Shown one piece after another: positions 34,317 to 41,671 of a stretch of 64,000 nucleotides of DNA; positions within the stretch are counted from its first letter, which is position 1; every line of letters begins with the position of its first letter. The notes under the pieces are model-generated. The model was given only the letters and a program-made list of their open reading frames with translations. It did no database searches and had not been told where the DNA came from. The position numbers and the translations under genes were made by a program. The stretch is taken from the NCBI RefSeq assembly GCF_030285625.1, contig NZ_CP127294.1, positions 506,001 to 570,000 of the forward strand, in the 5' to 3' direction. Source of the DNA: Amycolatopsis sp. 2-15. GTDB lineage: Bacteria; Actinomycetota; Actinomycetes; Mycobacteriales; Pseudonocardiaceae.

Positions 34317-35241
34317 TCACCGGGGGCACGAACACGCACTTCGGGGTCTGTGCGTGCGCCGGGTCGAGCGCGTTGAGCACCTCGCGCTCGGCGATCGGGT
34401 CGTACGGGATCCCCAGGTGATCGGTGAAGTCCGCCGGGCAGACGTCCTGCAGCACGATGTTCTTCACGTTCGGCGCCGCCTCGAGGAACGCGTTGGTGTA
34501 GGGCGTGACCACGTCGTCGTACTTGGTCTGGATCACGGTGTAGTCGATGTCGGGCACGGTGTCGCCGCCGGCGTTGAGGTCGGTCAGGAAGGCCGAGCCG
34601 GCGGACTGCTCGTTGCACGACGCGCACGCGAGGCCCACGAGGTCACGCACCGGCGGGATGGCCTGCAGCGTGGTGAGCAGCCCGAACAGGCTCGTGCCGT
34701 AGTTCGACGGCGAGAGGCCGATGAGCTTGCCGATCTTCGAGGCGCCGCCGAGGTACTTGATCCAGTAGCGCGGGTTCATCCCGCCCTGCGAGTGCCCGAC
34801 GATGTCCAGCTTCGCCGCGCCCGTGGCCGCGAGGACCTTGTCACCGAACGCCGCGAGCTGTGCGGCCGTGCCCGCGACCGGGCCGACGGTCTGCAGGAAA
34901 CTGCCCGGCGAGCCGCCGAAGTTGCCCGCGAACACGCAGTAGCCGTGGTCGGCGAGCACCTTCGAGAGGTTGGCCCAGTTCTCGTAGGCGTTGGCCGTGG
35001 TGCCGTTCGACAGCAGCACCGGGTTGGGGTGTTCGGCCGACGGTTCGCAGTTCCAGTCGTTGGCGCCGGGTGGCGCGATGGTCGGCTGCACCACGGAGTA
35101 CAGCGCGGCCGAGATGATGTTCGGCTGGACCGGACCGGTCGGCTCCTTCACCGCCGCGTCCGCGGTGCCGGTACTCAGGGCCACTGCTCCCAGTGCCGCC
35201 ACGAGAACCATTGCCCGACGCCCGAACGCGCGCACACCCAT
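34309..35241 (-). CDS. Secreted alpha/beta-hydrolase lipase
   Basis: A 310-residue protein with a Sec signal peptide (MGVRAFGRRAMVLVAALGAVALSTGTADA), cleaved near residue 29, then a lipase-like alpha/beta hydrolase. GHSQGGMNPRYWIKYLGG is the nucleophile elbow. The oxyanion region is GNFGGSPGSFLQ, and the acid and histidine lie in VTPYTNAFL and FTDHLGIPYDP. Cysteines pair in NWNCEP/HGYCVF and CASC. It resembles secreted triacylglycerol lipases of Streptomyces and mycobacteria. Lipid substrate not fixed. Confidence 0.88.
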   Translation of the reverse strand: MGVRAFGRRAMVLVAALGAVALSTGTADAAVKEPTGPVQPNIISAALYSVVQPTIAPPGANDWNCEPSAEHPNPVLLSNGTTANAYENWANLSKVLADHGYCVFAGNFGGSPGSFLQTVGPVAGTAAQLAAFGDKVLAATGAAKLDIVGHSQGGMNPRYWIKYLGGASKIGKLIGLSPSNYGTSLFGLLTTLQAIPPVRDLVGLACASCNEQSAGSAFLTDLNAGGDTVPDIDYTVIQTKYDDVVTPYTNAFLEAAPNVKNIVLQDVCPADFTDHLGIPYDPIAEREVLNALDPAHAQTPKCVFVPPVIS

Positions 35242-35329
35242 CCGCTCCGCCTCTCCGTGAACCGATGGTGACCCCAGTCACCTGATCAGTTAACGGGTTG
35301 AGAGAGGAACGGAAACTCCTCCAAGTGGG

Positions 35330-36118
35330 TTACTTACCCGCAGCGTGGGCTTCGAGGAACTTCTTCAGGTGCGGCTGCACGTCCGACGCGTGGGTGAGGC
35401 TGAGGAAATGCGCACCGCTCACGACCGTGACCAGCGGTTCGGCGTTGGGCAGCGCGGCCACGAGCGACTCGGCGCGGGCCATCGGGTACTCGTTGTCTCC
35501 ACTGCCGTGCAGCACGAGCGCCGGCACCTGGATCTCGCCCGCACGTTCGAGCACGCTGTCGCGGCTGACGAGCGTCTCCATGATCCGCTGGAACTTCTCC
35601 CCCGGGAGCTTGAGCCACTTCGTCTTCCACGCCGACGCTTCGTAGTCGCCCAGGCAGAAGGTGGCGATGCCGTCGACCAGCGGCTCCGGCCCGGCTTCCA
35701 GCCAGGCGGCGATCAGGTGCCGGTAGACGGTGGCGGTGCCTTCGGCTTCCCGTTCGGCGGACGTGCCGAGCACGGCCAGCGCGGTCACGCGCTCGGGGGC
35801 GAGCAACGCCATGCGCAGGGCGATGAACCCGCCTTGGCTGGTGCCGATCACGGCGGCGCGCTCGATGCCGAGGTGGTCCAGCACGCCGAACGCGTCGCGG
35901 GCGACGTCCCAGTAGTCGAAGTCGTCGTCGGCCGGGGTGCCGCCGTGGCCGCGTTCGTCGATCGCGATGAGCCGGTAGTCCGCGCCGAAGGACTCGACCT
36001 GTGGCTCCCACATGTCGATGTCCATCATGAAGCTGTGCAGCAGCAGGACAGCGGGGCCGTCGCCGCCGTAGTCGACGAAGTGGACCTGCTGCCCACCGTT
36101 GACGGTCACCGTAGCCAT
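35330..36118 (-). CDS. Alpha/beta hydrolase, copy 1 of a tandem pair
   Basis: A 262-residue cytoplasmic hydrolase with HG-type oxyanion context LLLHSFMMDIDMW, the DERGHG loop, nucleophile elbow GTSQGGFIALRMAL (Ser), ALVLHGSGDNEYP for the acid and SGAHFLSLTHASD for the histidine. It is about two-thirds identical to the next gene by eye, starting with the same ATVTVNGGQQVH and ending the same way, so the two come from duplication. ATG 36118 follows CGGAGGTGTCGG. A palindrome lies 30 bases upstream. Substrate unknown; esters, lactones or haloperoxidase-like chemistry are family options. Confidence 0.88.
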   Translation of the reverse strand: MATVTVNGGQQVHFVDYGGDGPAVLLLHSFMMDIDMWEPQVESFGADYRLIAIDERGHGGTPADDDFDYWDVARDAFGVLDHLGIERAAVIGTSQGGFIALRMALLAPERVTALAVLGTSAEREAEGTATVYRHLIAAWLEAGPEPLVDGIATFCLGDYEASAWKTKWLKLPGEKFQRIMETLVSRDSVLERAGEIQVPALVLHGSGDNEYPMARAESLVAALPNAEPLVTVVSGAHFLSLTHASDVQPHLKKFLEAHAAGK

Positions 36119-36146
36119 CCGACACCTCCGCGTTGGGGATCAGCAT

Positions 36147-36167
36147 GGCACATGTCTCACATGTGCC
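36147..36167. promoter_or_regulatory. 9-bp perfect palindrome upstream of hydrolase copy 1
   Basis: GGCACATGT (36147-36155), CTC, ACATGTGCC (36159-36167) is a perfect 9-bp inverted repeat with a 3-base spacer, about 30 bases before the hydrolase start. It contains TGTCTCA, also present in the site upstream of copy 2. It is likely an operator, perhaps for the TetR at 37110. Confidence 0.7.
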
Positions 36168-36243
36168 CGGATCGGGCAAGAGGCGGGGAAATCCTCACCC
36201 GAATGCCCGGTCTCTGCCGCGGTTTTCGCCGGTTCGGCGCGGG

Positions 36244-37026
36244 TCAGTGCGCGGCGAGGAAACCCTTGAGGTGCGGGTTGACGTCGGCGGCGTGGGTGAG
36301 GCTGAGGAAGTGCGCGCCGTCCGCGATCGTGACCAGCGGTTTCGCGTTCGGGAGACCGGCGACGAGTTCTTCGGCCTTCTCGACGGGGTAGGCGCGGTCG
36401 GCCGTGCCGTGCAGCACGAGCACCGGGGTCTGGATCTCGCCGAGGCGGTCGACGAGGCTGTCGCGGCCGGCGAGGACGCCGATGAGCAGGCGGGCGTGCT
36501 CACCCTGGTAGTGCTCACGCCACTTCGCCTTCCACGCCGTGGCGTCGAAGGTGTCGCCGAAGCAGATGGCGGCGACGCCGTCGATCACGCCGTCGGGGCC
36601 GTCCTGCGCCCACACGTCGCCGAGCTGCCGGTAGACGGCCGCGACCTCGTCGGGCTCGGCGGCGGCCGACGTGCCGAGCACGGCCAGCGCGGTCACGCGC
36701 TCGGGGGCAAGCAACGCCATGCGCAGGCCGACGAACCCGCCCTGGCTGGTGCCGATCACGGCGGCGCGGTCGAAGCCGAGGTGGTCGAGCACCGCGAGCG
36801 CGTCGCGGGCGACGTCCCAGTAGTCGAAGGGCCCGTCCGCCGGGGTCTCGCCGTGGCCGCGCTCGTCGATCGCGATCAGGCGGTGGTCGCCGCGGAAGGC
36901 CTCGACCTGCGGGAGCCACATGTCGACGTCCATCAGGAAGCTGTGCAGCAGGACGACGGCCGGGCCGTCGCCACCGTGGTCGACGTAGTGGACTTGTTGC
37001 CCACCGTTCACGGTCACCGTGGCCAC
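36244..37026 (-). CDS. Alpha/beta hydrolase, copy 2 of a tandem pair
   Basis: A 260-residue paralogue of the preceding entry with the same motifs: LLHSFLMDVDMW, DERGHGETPADGPFDYWDVARDAL, the GTSQGGFVGLRMALL elbow, VLVLHGTADRAYP and DGAHFLSLTHAAD. The GTG at 37026 is chosen: CGGAGG lies six bases upstream, exactly as in copy 1, although an ATG at 37041 is in frame. It is divergent from a TetR gene with an inverted repeat in between. Both copies probably belong to one regulon. Substrate unknown. Confidence 0.88.
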   Translation of the reverse strand: MATVTVNGGQQVHYVDHGGDGPAVVLLHSFLMDVDMWLPQVEAFRGDHRLIAIDERGHGETPADGPFDYWDVARDALAVLDHLGFDRAAVIGTSQGGFVGLRMALLAPERVTALAVLGTSAAAEPDEVAAVYRQLGDVWAQDGPDGVIDGVAAICFGDTFDATAWKAKWREHYQGEHARLLIGVLAGRDSLVDRLGEIQTPVLVLHGTADRAYPVEKAEELVAGLPNAKPLVTIADGAHFLSLTHAADVNPHLKGFLAAH

Positions 37027-37041
37027 ACCGCACCTCCGCAT

Positions 37042-37066
37042 TGAGACAGACAGACGTTTTGTCTCA
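37042..37066. promoter_or_regulatory. Inverted repeat between hydrolase copy 2 and tetR
   Basis: TGAGACA at 37042-37048 and TGTCTCA at 37060-37066 form a 7-bp inverted repeat with an 11-base spacer that also carries two further GACAGAC-like words. It lies between the divergent starts and shares TGTCTCA with the palindrome upstream of hydrolase copy 1. Probable TetR operator. Confidence 0.65.
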
Positions 37067-37109
37067 CGTTCAGGGTGTTTTGGCAAGCGGACTCGGCCAT
37101 ACTGCGCGG

Positions 37110-37655
37110 ATGGCCGGCCCACCCTCCACCGACGACGTCGTCCGCGCGGCGACCGATGCGTACCTGCGCGGCCGGACGATCGACATGTCGGCACTCGCGA
37201 CCGAGCTCGGCTTGAGCCGCGCGACGCTGTACCGCCGAGTCGGCAACCACGAACAGCTGCTCGGGCGCGTGCTCGCCGACAGCACCGAACGGACCTACCT
37301 CGCGATCGAGGCCGCCGTGACCGGTCCCCCGGGCCTCGCCCGGACGCTGGCGGTGGTCGAGCGGTTCATGCGCACCGTCGTCACGCTCGCGCCGCTGAAG
37401 GACCTCGCCCGGCGTGACCCCGCGCTGTTCGCGAAGGTGATCATGTCGCCCGGCGAGGTCGAGTCCCGGGCGGCGCGGCTGTTCACCGAACTGCTCGACC
37501 GCAACGGCCTGCACTTCGACGCCCCGACGGCGGCCGTCGCGCAGGCCGTGATCCGCATCGGCGACTCGTTCATGTACTCCCAGCTCCTCGGCGGCGAACC
37601 ACGGCTCGACGACGCCGTGCAGGTCATCGGGCTGCTCCTCGCCACCGCGAAGTGA
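37110..37655 (+). CDS. TetR-family transcriptional regulator
   Basis: A 181-residue regulator with an N-terminal helix-turn-helix (VVRAATDAYLRGRTIDMSALATELGLSRATLYRRVGNHEQLLGRVL) and a helical ligand domain (ERFMRTVVTLAPLKDLARRDPALFAKV). ATG 37110 is used; an upstream frame from 37041 runs through the operator. Divergent from the duplicated hydrolases, it likely controls both through sites containing TGTCTCA. Its 3' end begins a 50-base tandem repeat shared with the end of the aldo/keto reductase. Confidence 0.88.
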   Translation: MAGPPSTDDVVRAATDAYLRGRTIDMSALATELGLSRATLYRRVGNHEQLLGRVLADSTERTYLAIEAAVTGPPGLARTLAVVERFMRTVVTLAPLKDLARRDPALFAKVIMSPGEVESRAARLFTELLDRNGLHFDAPTAAVAQAVIRIGDSFMYSQLLGGEPRLDDAVQVIGLLLATAK

Positions 37656-37745
37656 CCCAACGCGGCTCGGTGGTTCAACGCCGGCGCAGGCACTTCGCGA
37701 AGTGACTCGCCACGCCCCGGTGGTTCACCGCCGCCGCAGGCGCTT
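37646..37745. repeat. Two tandem 50-base direct repeats
   Basis: Bases 37646-37695 and 37696-37745 match at 41 of 50 positions with a period of exactly 50. Copy 1 contains the tetR stop and copy 2 contains the stop and last codons of the convergent aldo/keto reductase. On the minus strand both read as a CLRRR or RLRRR end with a stop, so copy 1 looks like a duplicated relic of the reductase 3' end. Confidence 0.85.
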
Positions 37746-38741
37746 GTCGAGGATCGCCGGCGTGGGGTTGATGTAGAAGTCGCCCGAGTGCACGTCGACC
37801 CCCGGCGGCCCGATCTCGTCGATGCGGTCGAGCACGTCTCCGCTCAGCTCCAGGTCGGCGCCGGCCAGCAGGTCGGTGAGGTGCTCGGGCCGGCGCGGGC
37901 CGATCAGCACGGACGTGACCGCCGGGTGCGCGCGCACGAACGCGATCGCCAGGTGCGGCACGGAGATCCCCGTGTCGGCGGCGAGCTCGGTCAGCTCCGC
38001 GACGGCGTCGGCCTTCGCCTGCACGCCCGGCCGCGAGAGGTCGAACATCTGCGCGCCGCGGCCGGCGTTGCGATGCCCGGCGGTCGGGTCGGCGCGGCCG
38101 GAGAGCCAGCCGGAGTTGAGCGGACCGAAGGTGAGCACACCCATGCCGTAGCGCTGCGCGGTCGGCAGCACGCGCTGCTCGATGCCACGCGTGAGGATCG
38201 AGTACGGCGGCTGCTCGGTGCGGAACCGGTGGTGGCCGCGGCGTTCGGCCGTCCACTGCGCTTCCACGGTCTCCTCCGGCGAGAAGAACGAGCTGCCGAT
38301 CGCCCGCACCTTGCCCTCGCGCACGAGGTCCGACAGCGCGCCGAGCGTCTCGTCGATGTCAGTGTCCGGGTCGGGGCGGTGCATTTGGTACAGGTCCAGG
38401 TAGTCGGTGCCGAGGCGGCGCAGGCTGTTCTCCAGCGCCCGTTTGACCCAGCGCGGTGAGCCGCCGCGCTGGTTCGGGTCCTCGCCCATGGGGAGGCCGA
38501 ACTTGGTCGCCAGCACCACACTGTCGCGCCGCCCCGCGAGCGCCTTGCCGACGATCTCCTCCGACTCCCCGGTCGAGTAGACGTCGGCCGTGTCCAGGAA
38601 GTTGATGCCGGCGTCGATCGCCGCGTGGATCATGCGGACCGACTCGCCGTGGTCGGTGTTGCCCATGGCGCCGAACATCATCGTGCCGAGCGCGTATTCG
38701 CTCACGGAGATGCCGGTGCCGCCGAGAATGCGTCGTTTCAT
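37725..38741 (-). CDS. Aldo/keto reductase
   Basis: A 338-residue NADPH-dependent TIM-barrel oxidoreductase. The catalytic tetrad is recognisable: FLDTADVYSTGESEEIVG (Asp and Tyr), VVLATKFG (Lys) and LYQMHRPDPDTD (His). Cofactor binding is in the C-terminal HPAVTSVLIGPRRPEHLTDLL. Start ATG 38741 is preferred over GTG 38750. It is divergent from an XRE regulator, with a palindrome in between, and probably detoxifies carbonyl compounds or serves secondary metabolism. The C-terminal end overlaps the tandem repeat. Confidence 0.9.
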   Translation of the reverse strand: MKRRILGGTGISVSEYALGTMMFGAMGNTDHGESVRMIHAAIDAGINFLDTADVYSTGESEEIVGKALAGRRDSVVLATKFGLPMGEDPNQRGGSPRWVKRALENSLRRLGTDYLDLYQMHRPDPDTDIDETLGALSDLVREGKVRAIGSSFFSPEETVEAQWTAERRGHHRFRTEQPPYSILTRGIEQRVLPTAQRYGMGVLTFGPLNSGWLSGRADPTAGHRNAGRGAQMFDLSRPGVQAKADAVAELTELAADTGISVPHLAIAFVRAHPAVTSVLIGPRRPEHLTDLLAGADLELSGDVLDRIDEIGPPGVDVHSGDFYINPTPAILDKRLRRR

Positions 38742-38792
38742 GGTTCCCACGCAACCACCGTTCGCCCCCGAGCGGAGAGGACTCCCTCCACC

Positions 38793-38811
38793 GGGGGTCC
38801 AGCAGACCCCC
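38793..38811. promoter_or_regulatory. Palindrome between aldo/keto reductase and XRE regulator
   Basis: GGGGGTC (38793-38799), CAGCA, GACCCCC (38805-38811) is a perfect 7-bp inverted repeat. A second, outer pair, CCCCGAG at 38766-38772 and CTCGGGG at 38813-38819, flanks it asymmetrically. It sits in the 104-base divergent region and is a good candidate operator for the XRE regulator. Confidence 0.6.
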
Positions 38812-38845
38812 TCTCGGGGCGGCGATCGGCCCTACGCTGGACTGC

Positions 38846-39688
38846 ATGAGCGAGCAACTCCGGGACTTCCTGCGCTCGCGGCGAGCGAAGATCACCCCGG
38901 CCGACGCGGGCCTCACCCCGCACCCCGGCCCCCGGCGCGTGCCCGGCCTCCGCCGCGAGGAGGTCGCGCAGCTCGCGGGCGTGAGCGTGGACTATTACGT
39001 CCGCCTCGAACGCGGCCGCAACCTCAACGTCTCCGAGTCCGTCCTCGACGCCATCTCCCGAGCCCTGCAGCTCAACGACCTCGAGCGCACCCACCTCTTC
39101 ACCCTCGCCAAGCCCACGCGCTCACGGCCGCGGCCCCTGCCGCCCCAACGCGTGCGCCCGGGCCTGCAGCTCGTGCTCGACAGCCTCCACCACGTGCCGG
39201 CCATCGTCCTCGGCCGCCGCATGGACGTGCTCGCCGCCAACCGCCTCGCCTGCGCCCTCTACGCCGACTTCGACGCCCTCCCTCCTCGCTCCCGCAACAT
39301 GGCCCGGCTCATCTTCCTCGACGACACCGTCCGCGGCCTCTACACCGACTGGGAAGGCGCCGCCCGCGGCGTCGTCGCCACCCTCCACCTGTACGCGGGC
39401 CGCTACCCCCACGACCCCGCCCTCGCGGAGCTCATCGGCGAACTCTCCCTGCGCGACCAGGACTTCCGCCGCTGGTGGGCCGACCACGACGTCTTCGAAC
39501 GCACCCACGGCGTCAAGCAGTATCACCACCCGCTCGTCGGCGAGCTGACCCTCGGCTACGAAGCCATGACCCCCGTCGACGACCCCGAGCAGACCCTCGG
39601 CATCACGACCGTCGAGCCGGGCTCCCCTTCCGAGGAACGCCTGCACCTCCTGGCAAGCTGGACGTCACCGGCCACAGTGGATGGTTAG
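38846..39688 (+). CDS. XRE-family regulator with MmyB-like ligand domain
   Basis: A 280-residue regulator. Residues about 1-85 hold the helix-turn-helix (PGPRRVPGLRREEVAQLAGVSVDYYVRLERGR). About 105-275 form the MmyB-type PAS-like ligand domain (LDSLHHVPAIVLGRRMDVLAANRLACALY ... FRRWWADHDV). This architecture usually sits divergent from a short-chain or aldo/keto reductase, as here, and controls it. ATG 38846. The ligand is unknown, possibly a fatty acid or small aromatic. Its stop overlaps the TPR-like gene end by three bases. Confidence 0.92.
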   Translation: MSEQLRDFLRSRRAKITPADAGLTPHPGPRRVPGLRREEVAQLAGVSVDYYVRLERGRNLNVSESVLDAISRALQLNDLERTHLFTLAKPTRSRPRPLPPQRVRPGLQLVLDSLHHVPAIVLGRRMDVLAANRLACALYADFDALPPRSRNMARLIFLDDTVRGLYTDWEGAARGVVATLHLYAGRYPHDPALAELIGELSLRDQDFRRWWADHDVFERTHGVKQYHHPLVGELTLGYEAMTPVDDPEQTLGITTVEPGSPSEERLHLLASWTSPATVDG

Positions 39689-40374
39689 CCCTCCCTCGCG
39701 AACTCGGCCTCGAACCCCTCCTCTCCCAGCGTGGCGACCAGACGCGCTCGCAACGCCTCCCGCACCTCGGCGTCATCGGGATCGAGCACCTGACCCCGCT
39801 CCCGCAACGCCCTGTCCGCCTCCGCCAGCAACCGGACGGCCCCCGCGGTGTCTCCGTCCCTCTCCGCCAGCACAGCGCTCGCGAGCACGCCGTACGGCAC
39901 GAGGTCACCAACGCTGTGGTCCCTCGCGTACCGCCGAACTCCCTCGAACAACTCCCGGGCCCGCCCGACGTCGCCGGACTCCAGCTCGACGTACCCGAGA
40001 TTCAGCTGCTCCCAGACCACGAGATCGACCGGCCCCGCCTCCTGCCGCAACTCGATGCTCCGGCCGAACAACGCCCTCGCTTCCGTCAGGTCGCCCCTCA
40101 TCCGCGCCACCGCCGCCAGCACATGCACCGGCCCCCGCTCCAGCGCCGAGTCACCGCCACGGCGCGCAACCTCGAGCGCCGTTACGGCCAGCTCCCGGCA
40201 CCCGGCCAAGTCCCCACCGCGCACGGCGACCCTGGCCAGCATGCACAGCGCATCGACCTCGCCGGCGGCGTCACCCGCGGCCTTCGCCCGCCCGAGCTCC
40301 GCGCGACTCAGCCACTCGACAGCGTCGGTCTCACCTCGCCGAAACGCAGCGAACGCCTCTTCCGCGAACGCCAT
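39685..40374 (-). CDS. Tetratricopeptide-like helical repeat protein
   Basis: A 229-residue all-helical protein from ATG 40374, with GGAAAGGAG as ribosome site. Repeated helix pairs such as ELGRAKAAGDAAGEVDALCMLARVAVRGGD, CRELAVTALEVARRGGD and ARALFGRSIELRQEAGPVDLVVWEQLNLGYVEL follow the TPR pattern. It ends with a mostly helical charged tail. It has no DNA-binding domain. Single-domain TPR proteins of this kind often scaffold regulators. No partner can be named from the neighbourhood. Confidence 0.75.
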   Translation of the reverse strand: MAFAEEAFAAFRRGETDAVEWLSRAELGRAKAAGDAAGEVDALCMLARVAVRGGDLAGCRELAVTALEVARRGGDSALERGPVHVLAAVARMRGDLTEARALFGRSIELRQEAGPVDLVVWEQLNLGYVELESGDVGRARELFEGVRRYARDHSVGDLVPYGVLASAVLAERDGDTAGAVRLLAEADRALRERGQVLDPDDAEVREALRARLVATLGEEGFEAEFAREG

Positions 40375-40505
40375 CCCACTCCTTTCCGGCCCAGCGCCGA
40401 ACCCACCGGAGACCACCCGGCGGTCACAGCTCGGCCCTTACCTCGGCATCCCTCACCTCGATTCTTCTGCCTCCACCGGGAACCTCCACTCGAAGGAGCG
40501 CACAG

Positions 40506-40817
40506 TCACGCCGCTCCCCGCAACGGCACCTCGATCAACTCCGCCGCAGCAACCAGCTGCGCGGCAAGCTCGCGCGCCCCGGCCCCGTCGACCTCGACAT
40601 CGGCCCAGCAGTCTCGGTTTTCCACGTGCACCAGCACCGTCTGCCGCTCGGTGGCCTCGGTCCGCCAGGCCGTCGCCGAGATGATCGGCGGCTCGGCTCC
40701 GTCGGACACCACCCCGTACACATCCGGCGCACCCGCGTCGCACGCATGCCGCTCCTCGTCCTGGTACCGGCACCACTCCGCATGCCGATAAGGCCCCGAT
40801 ACGACCGAGCCGCCCAT
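40506..40817 (-). CDS. Small hypothetical protein (DUF6907-like)
   Basis: A 103-residue protein from ATG 40817 with three cysteines (WCRYQD, HACDAG, NRDCWAD) and a C-terminal helix GARELAAQLVAAAELIEV. The pattern resembles small actinobacterial DUF6907-type proteins that often sit beside an XRE regulator. I offer the name only by resemblance. It is divergent from the XRE gene at 40950 with repeats in between, so the two form a likely regulatory pair. Confidence 0.55.
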   Translation of the reverse strand: MGGSVVSGPYRHAEWCRYQDEERHACDAGAPDVYGVVSDGAEPPIISATAWRTEATERQTVLVHVENRDCWADVEVDGAGARELAAQLVAAAELIEVPLRGAA

Positions 40818-40855
40818 CCCCCACCGACCACGTCTTCGGCATCACCACTCCTCAT

Positions 40856-40955
40856 CCAGTGCTCCTCGTGCAGCACAGTGCTCCATCAGCACCACTGTCA
40901 CCCAGAGTGCCTCAAGCGGCGCTGCGCGTCAAGCACTACACTGCTCCTCGTGCAG
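40856..40955. repeat. Repeated CAGTGCTCC/TGCTCCTCGTGCAG words upstream of the XRE gene
   Basis: CAGTGCTCC occurs at about 40857 and 40876, and the 14-base TGCTCCTCGTGCAG occurs at 40860-40873 and again at 40942-40955, where it contains the GTG start of the XRE gene. Repeated words between a divergent regulator and partner suggest operator sites, one of which would cover the XRE start. Confidence 0.5.
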
Positions 40956-41624
40956 GATCACCCGGAACCACCGCGCGAAGCGCCCGGCGACGCCATCGGC
41001 GCCCAAGCCGAGCGCACCTTCGCGCTCAACATGCGCGCGCTGCGAGAAGAACTGGGCGTGTCCCAGGCCGGGCTCGCGAAAAAGCTGGAACGAGTAGGAA
41101 TCCAACTCGACAGCACAGCCATCACCCGCATCGAAAAACACGCCGACGGCACCACCGGCCGGACAATTCGCCTCGGTGAAGCCGTCGCCATCGCGAAGGT
41201 CCTCGACACTTCGCTCGCGAACATGGTCCTACCCGCGCGGTCGAGCCTGTTCGAACAATTGGGCCACGCAGCGGAAGAACTGGAATCCGCGACCGACGCC
41301 GCAGACACCGCCAACCGCCACCGCGACGACGCCGAGGAAAAAGTCCGCACCCTGCAAAGCCGCTTCGTCGAACGCGAAGTCCCCAGCCTGCAAGAGATCC
41401 TGCGCTACACCGCGCGTGACCTGCACCGCCTGGCCGACACCTGGAGCGAGCAGCGGGAATCGTTCAAACAACAGCGGATCAACCTGGCGAAGAACGCCGA
41501 CGCGACCGACCCCGAAACCGAGTCAAGACTGCTGCAACTGGAAGAAAAAGAACTGATCTGCCTCGACGTCCTCTACCGCATCGAAGACGCCGCCAAGATC
41601 CGCGCCGGCTGGCGACGACAATGA
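40950..41624 (+). CDS. XRE-family regulator with coiled-coil C-terminus
   Basis: A 224-residue protein starting at GTG 40950. An N-terminal XRE helix-turn-helix lies at about residues 20-90 (FALNMRALREELGVSQAGLAKKLERVGIQLDSTAITRIEKHADG ... IRLGEAVAIAKVLDTSL). The rest is charged, long-helical sequence likely to be a coiled coil (AEELESATDAADTANRHRDDAEEKVRTLQSRF). Codon use is somewhat less GC-rich than neighbours. Relatives lie beside conjugative or stress-related small genes in actinomycetes. Upstream repeats suggest autoregulation. Confidence 0.82.
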   Translation: MQDHPEPPREAPGDAIGAQAERTFALNMRALREELGVSQAGLAKKLERVGIQLDSTAITRIEKHADGTTGRTIRLGEAVAIAKVLDTSLANMVLPARSSLFEQLGHAAEELESATDAADTANRHRDDAEEKVRTLQSRFVEREVPSLQEILRYTARDLHRLADTWSEQRESFKQQRINLAKNADATDPETESRLLQLEEKELICLDVLYRIEDAAKIRAGWRRQ

Positions 41625-41656
41625 AAAAGCCCGCGCACCCGGAAAGGTGCGCGGGC
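41624..41656 (-). terminator. Intrinsic terminator for the acyl-CoA dehydrogenase gene
   Basis: On the minus strand an 11-bp perfect stem (41646-41656 with 41629-41639) with a six-base loop is followed by five T residues (41624-41628). It lies 16 bases past the dehydrogenase stop. On the plus strand the same hairpin lies just after the XRE stop and may act there too. Confidence 0.9.
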
Positions 41657-41671
41657 CGAAAACCGAGAACC

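Noticed and set aside
38590..40791. A 733-residue plus-strand frame
   Set aside because: Runs antisense to the reductase and TPR gene and out of frame through the XRE gene; Pro/Arg-rich noise.
40857..40955. The repeats as a recombinase attachment site or integron
   Set aside because: No integrase or tRNA nearby and only two or three short words; operator use is simpler.
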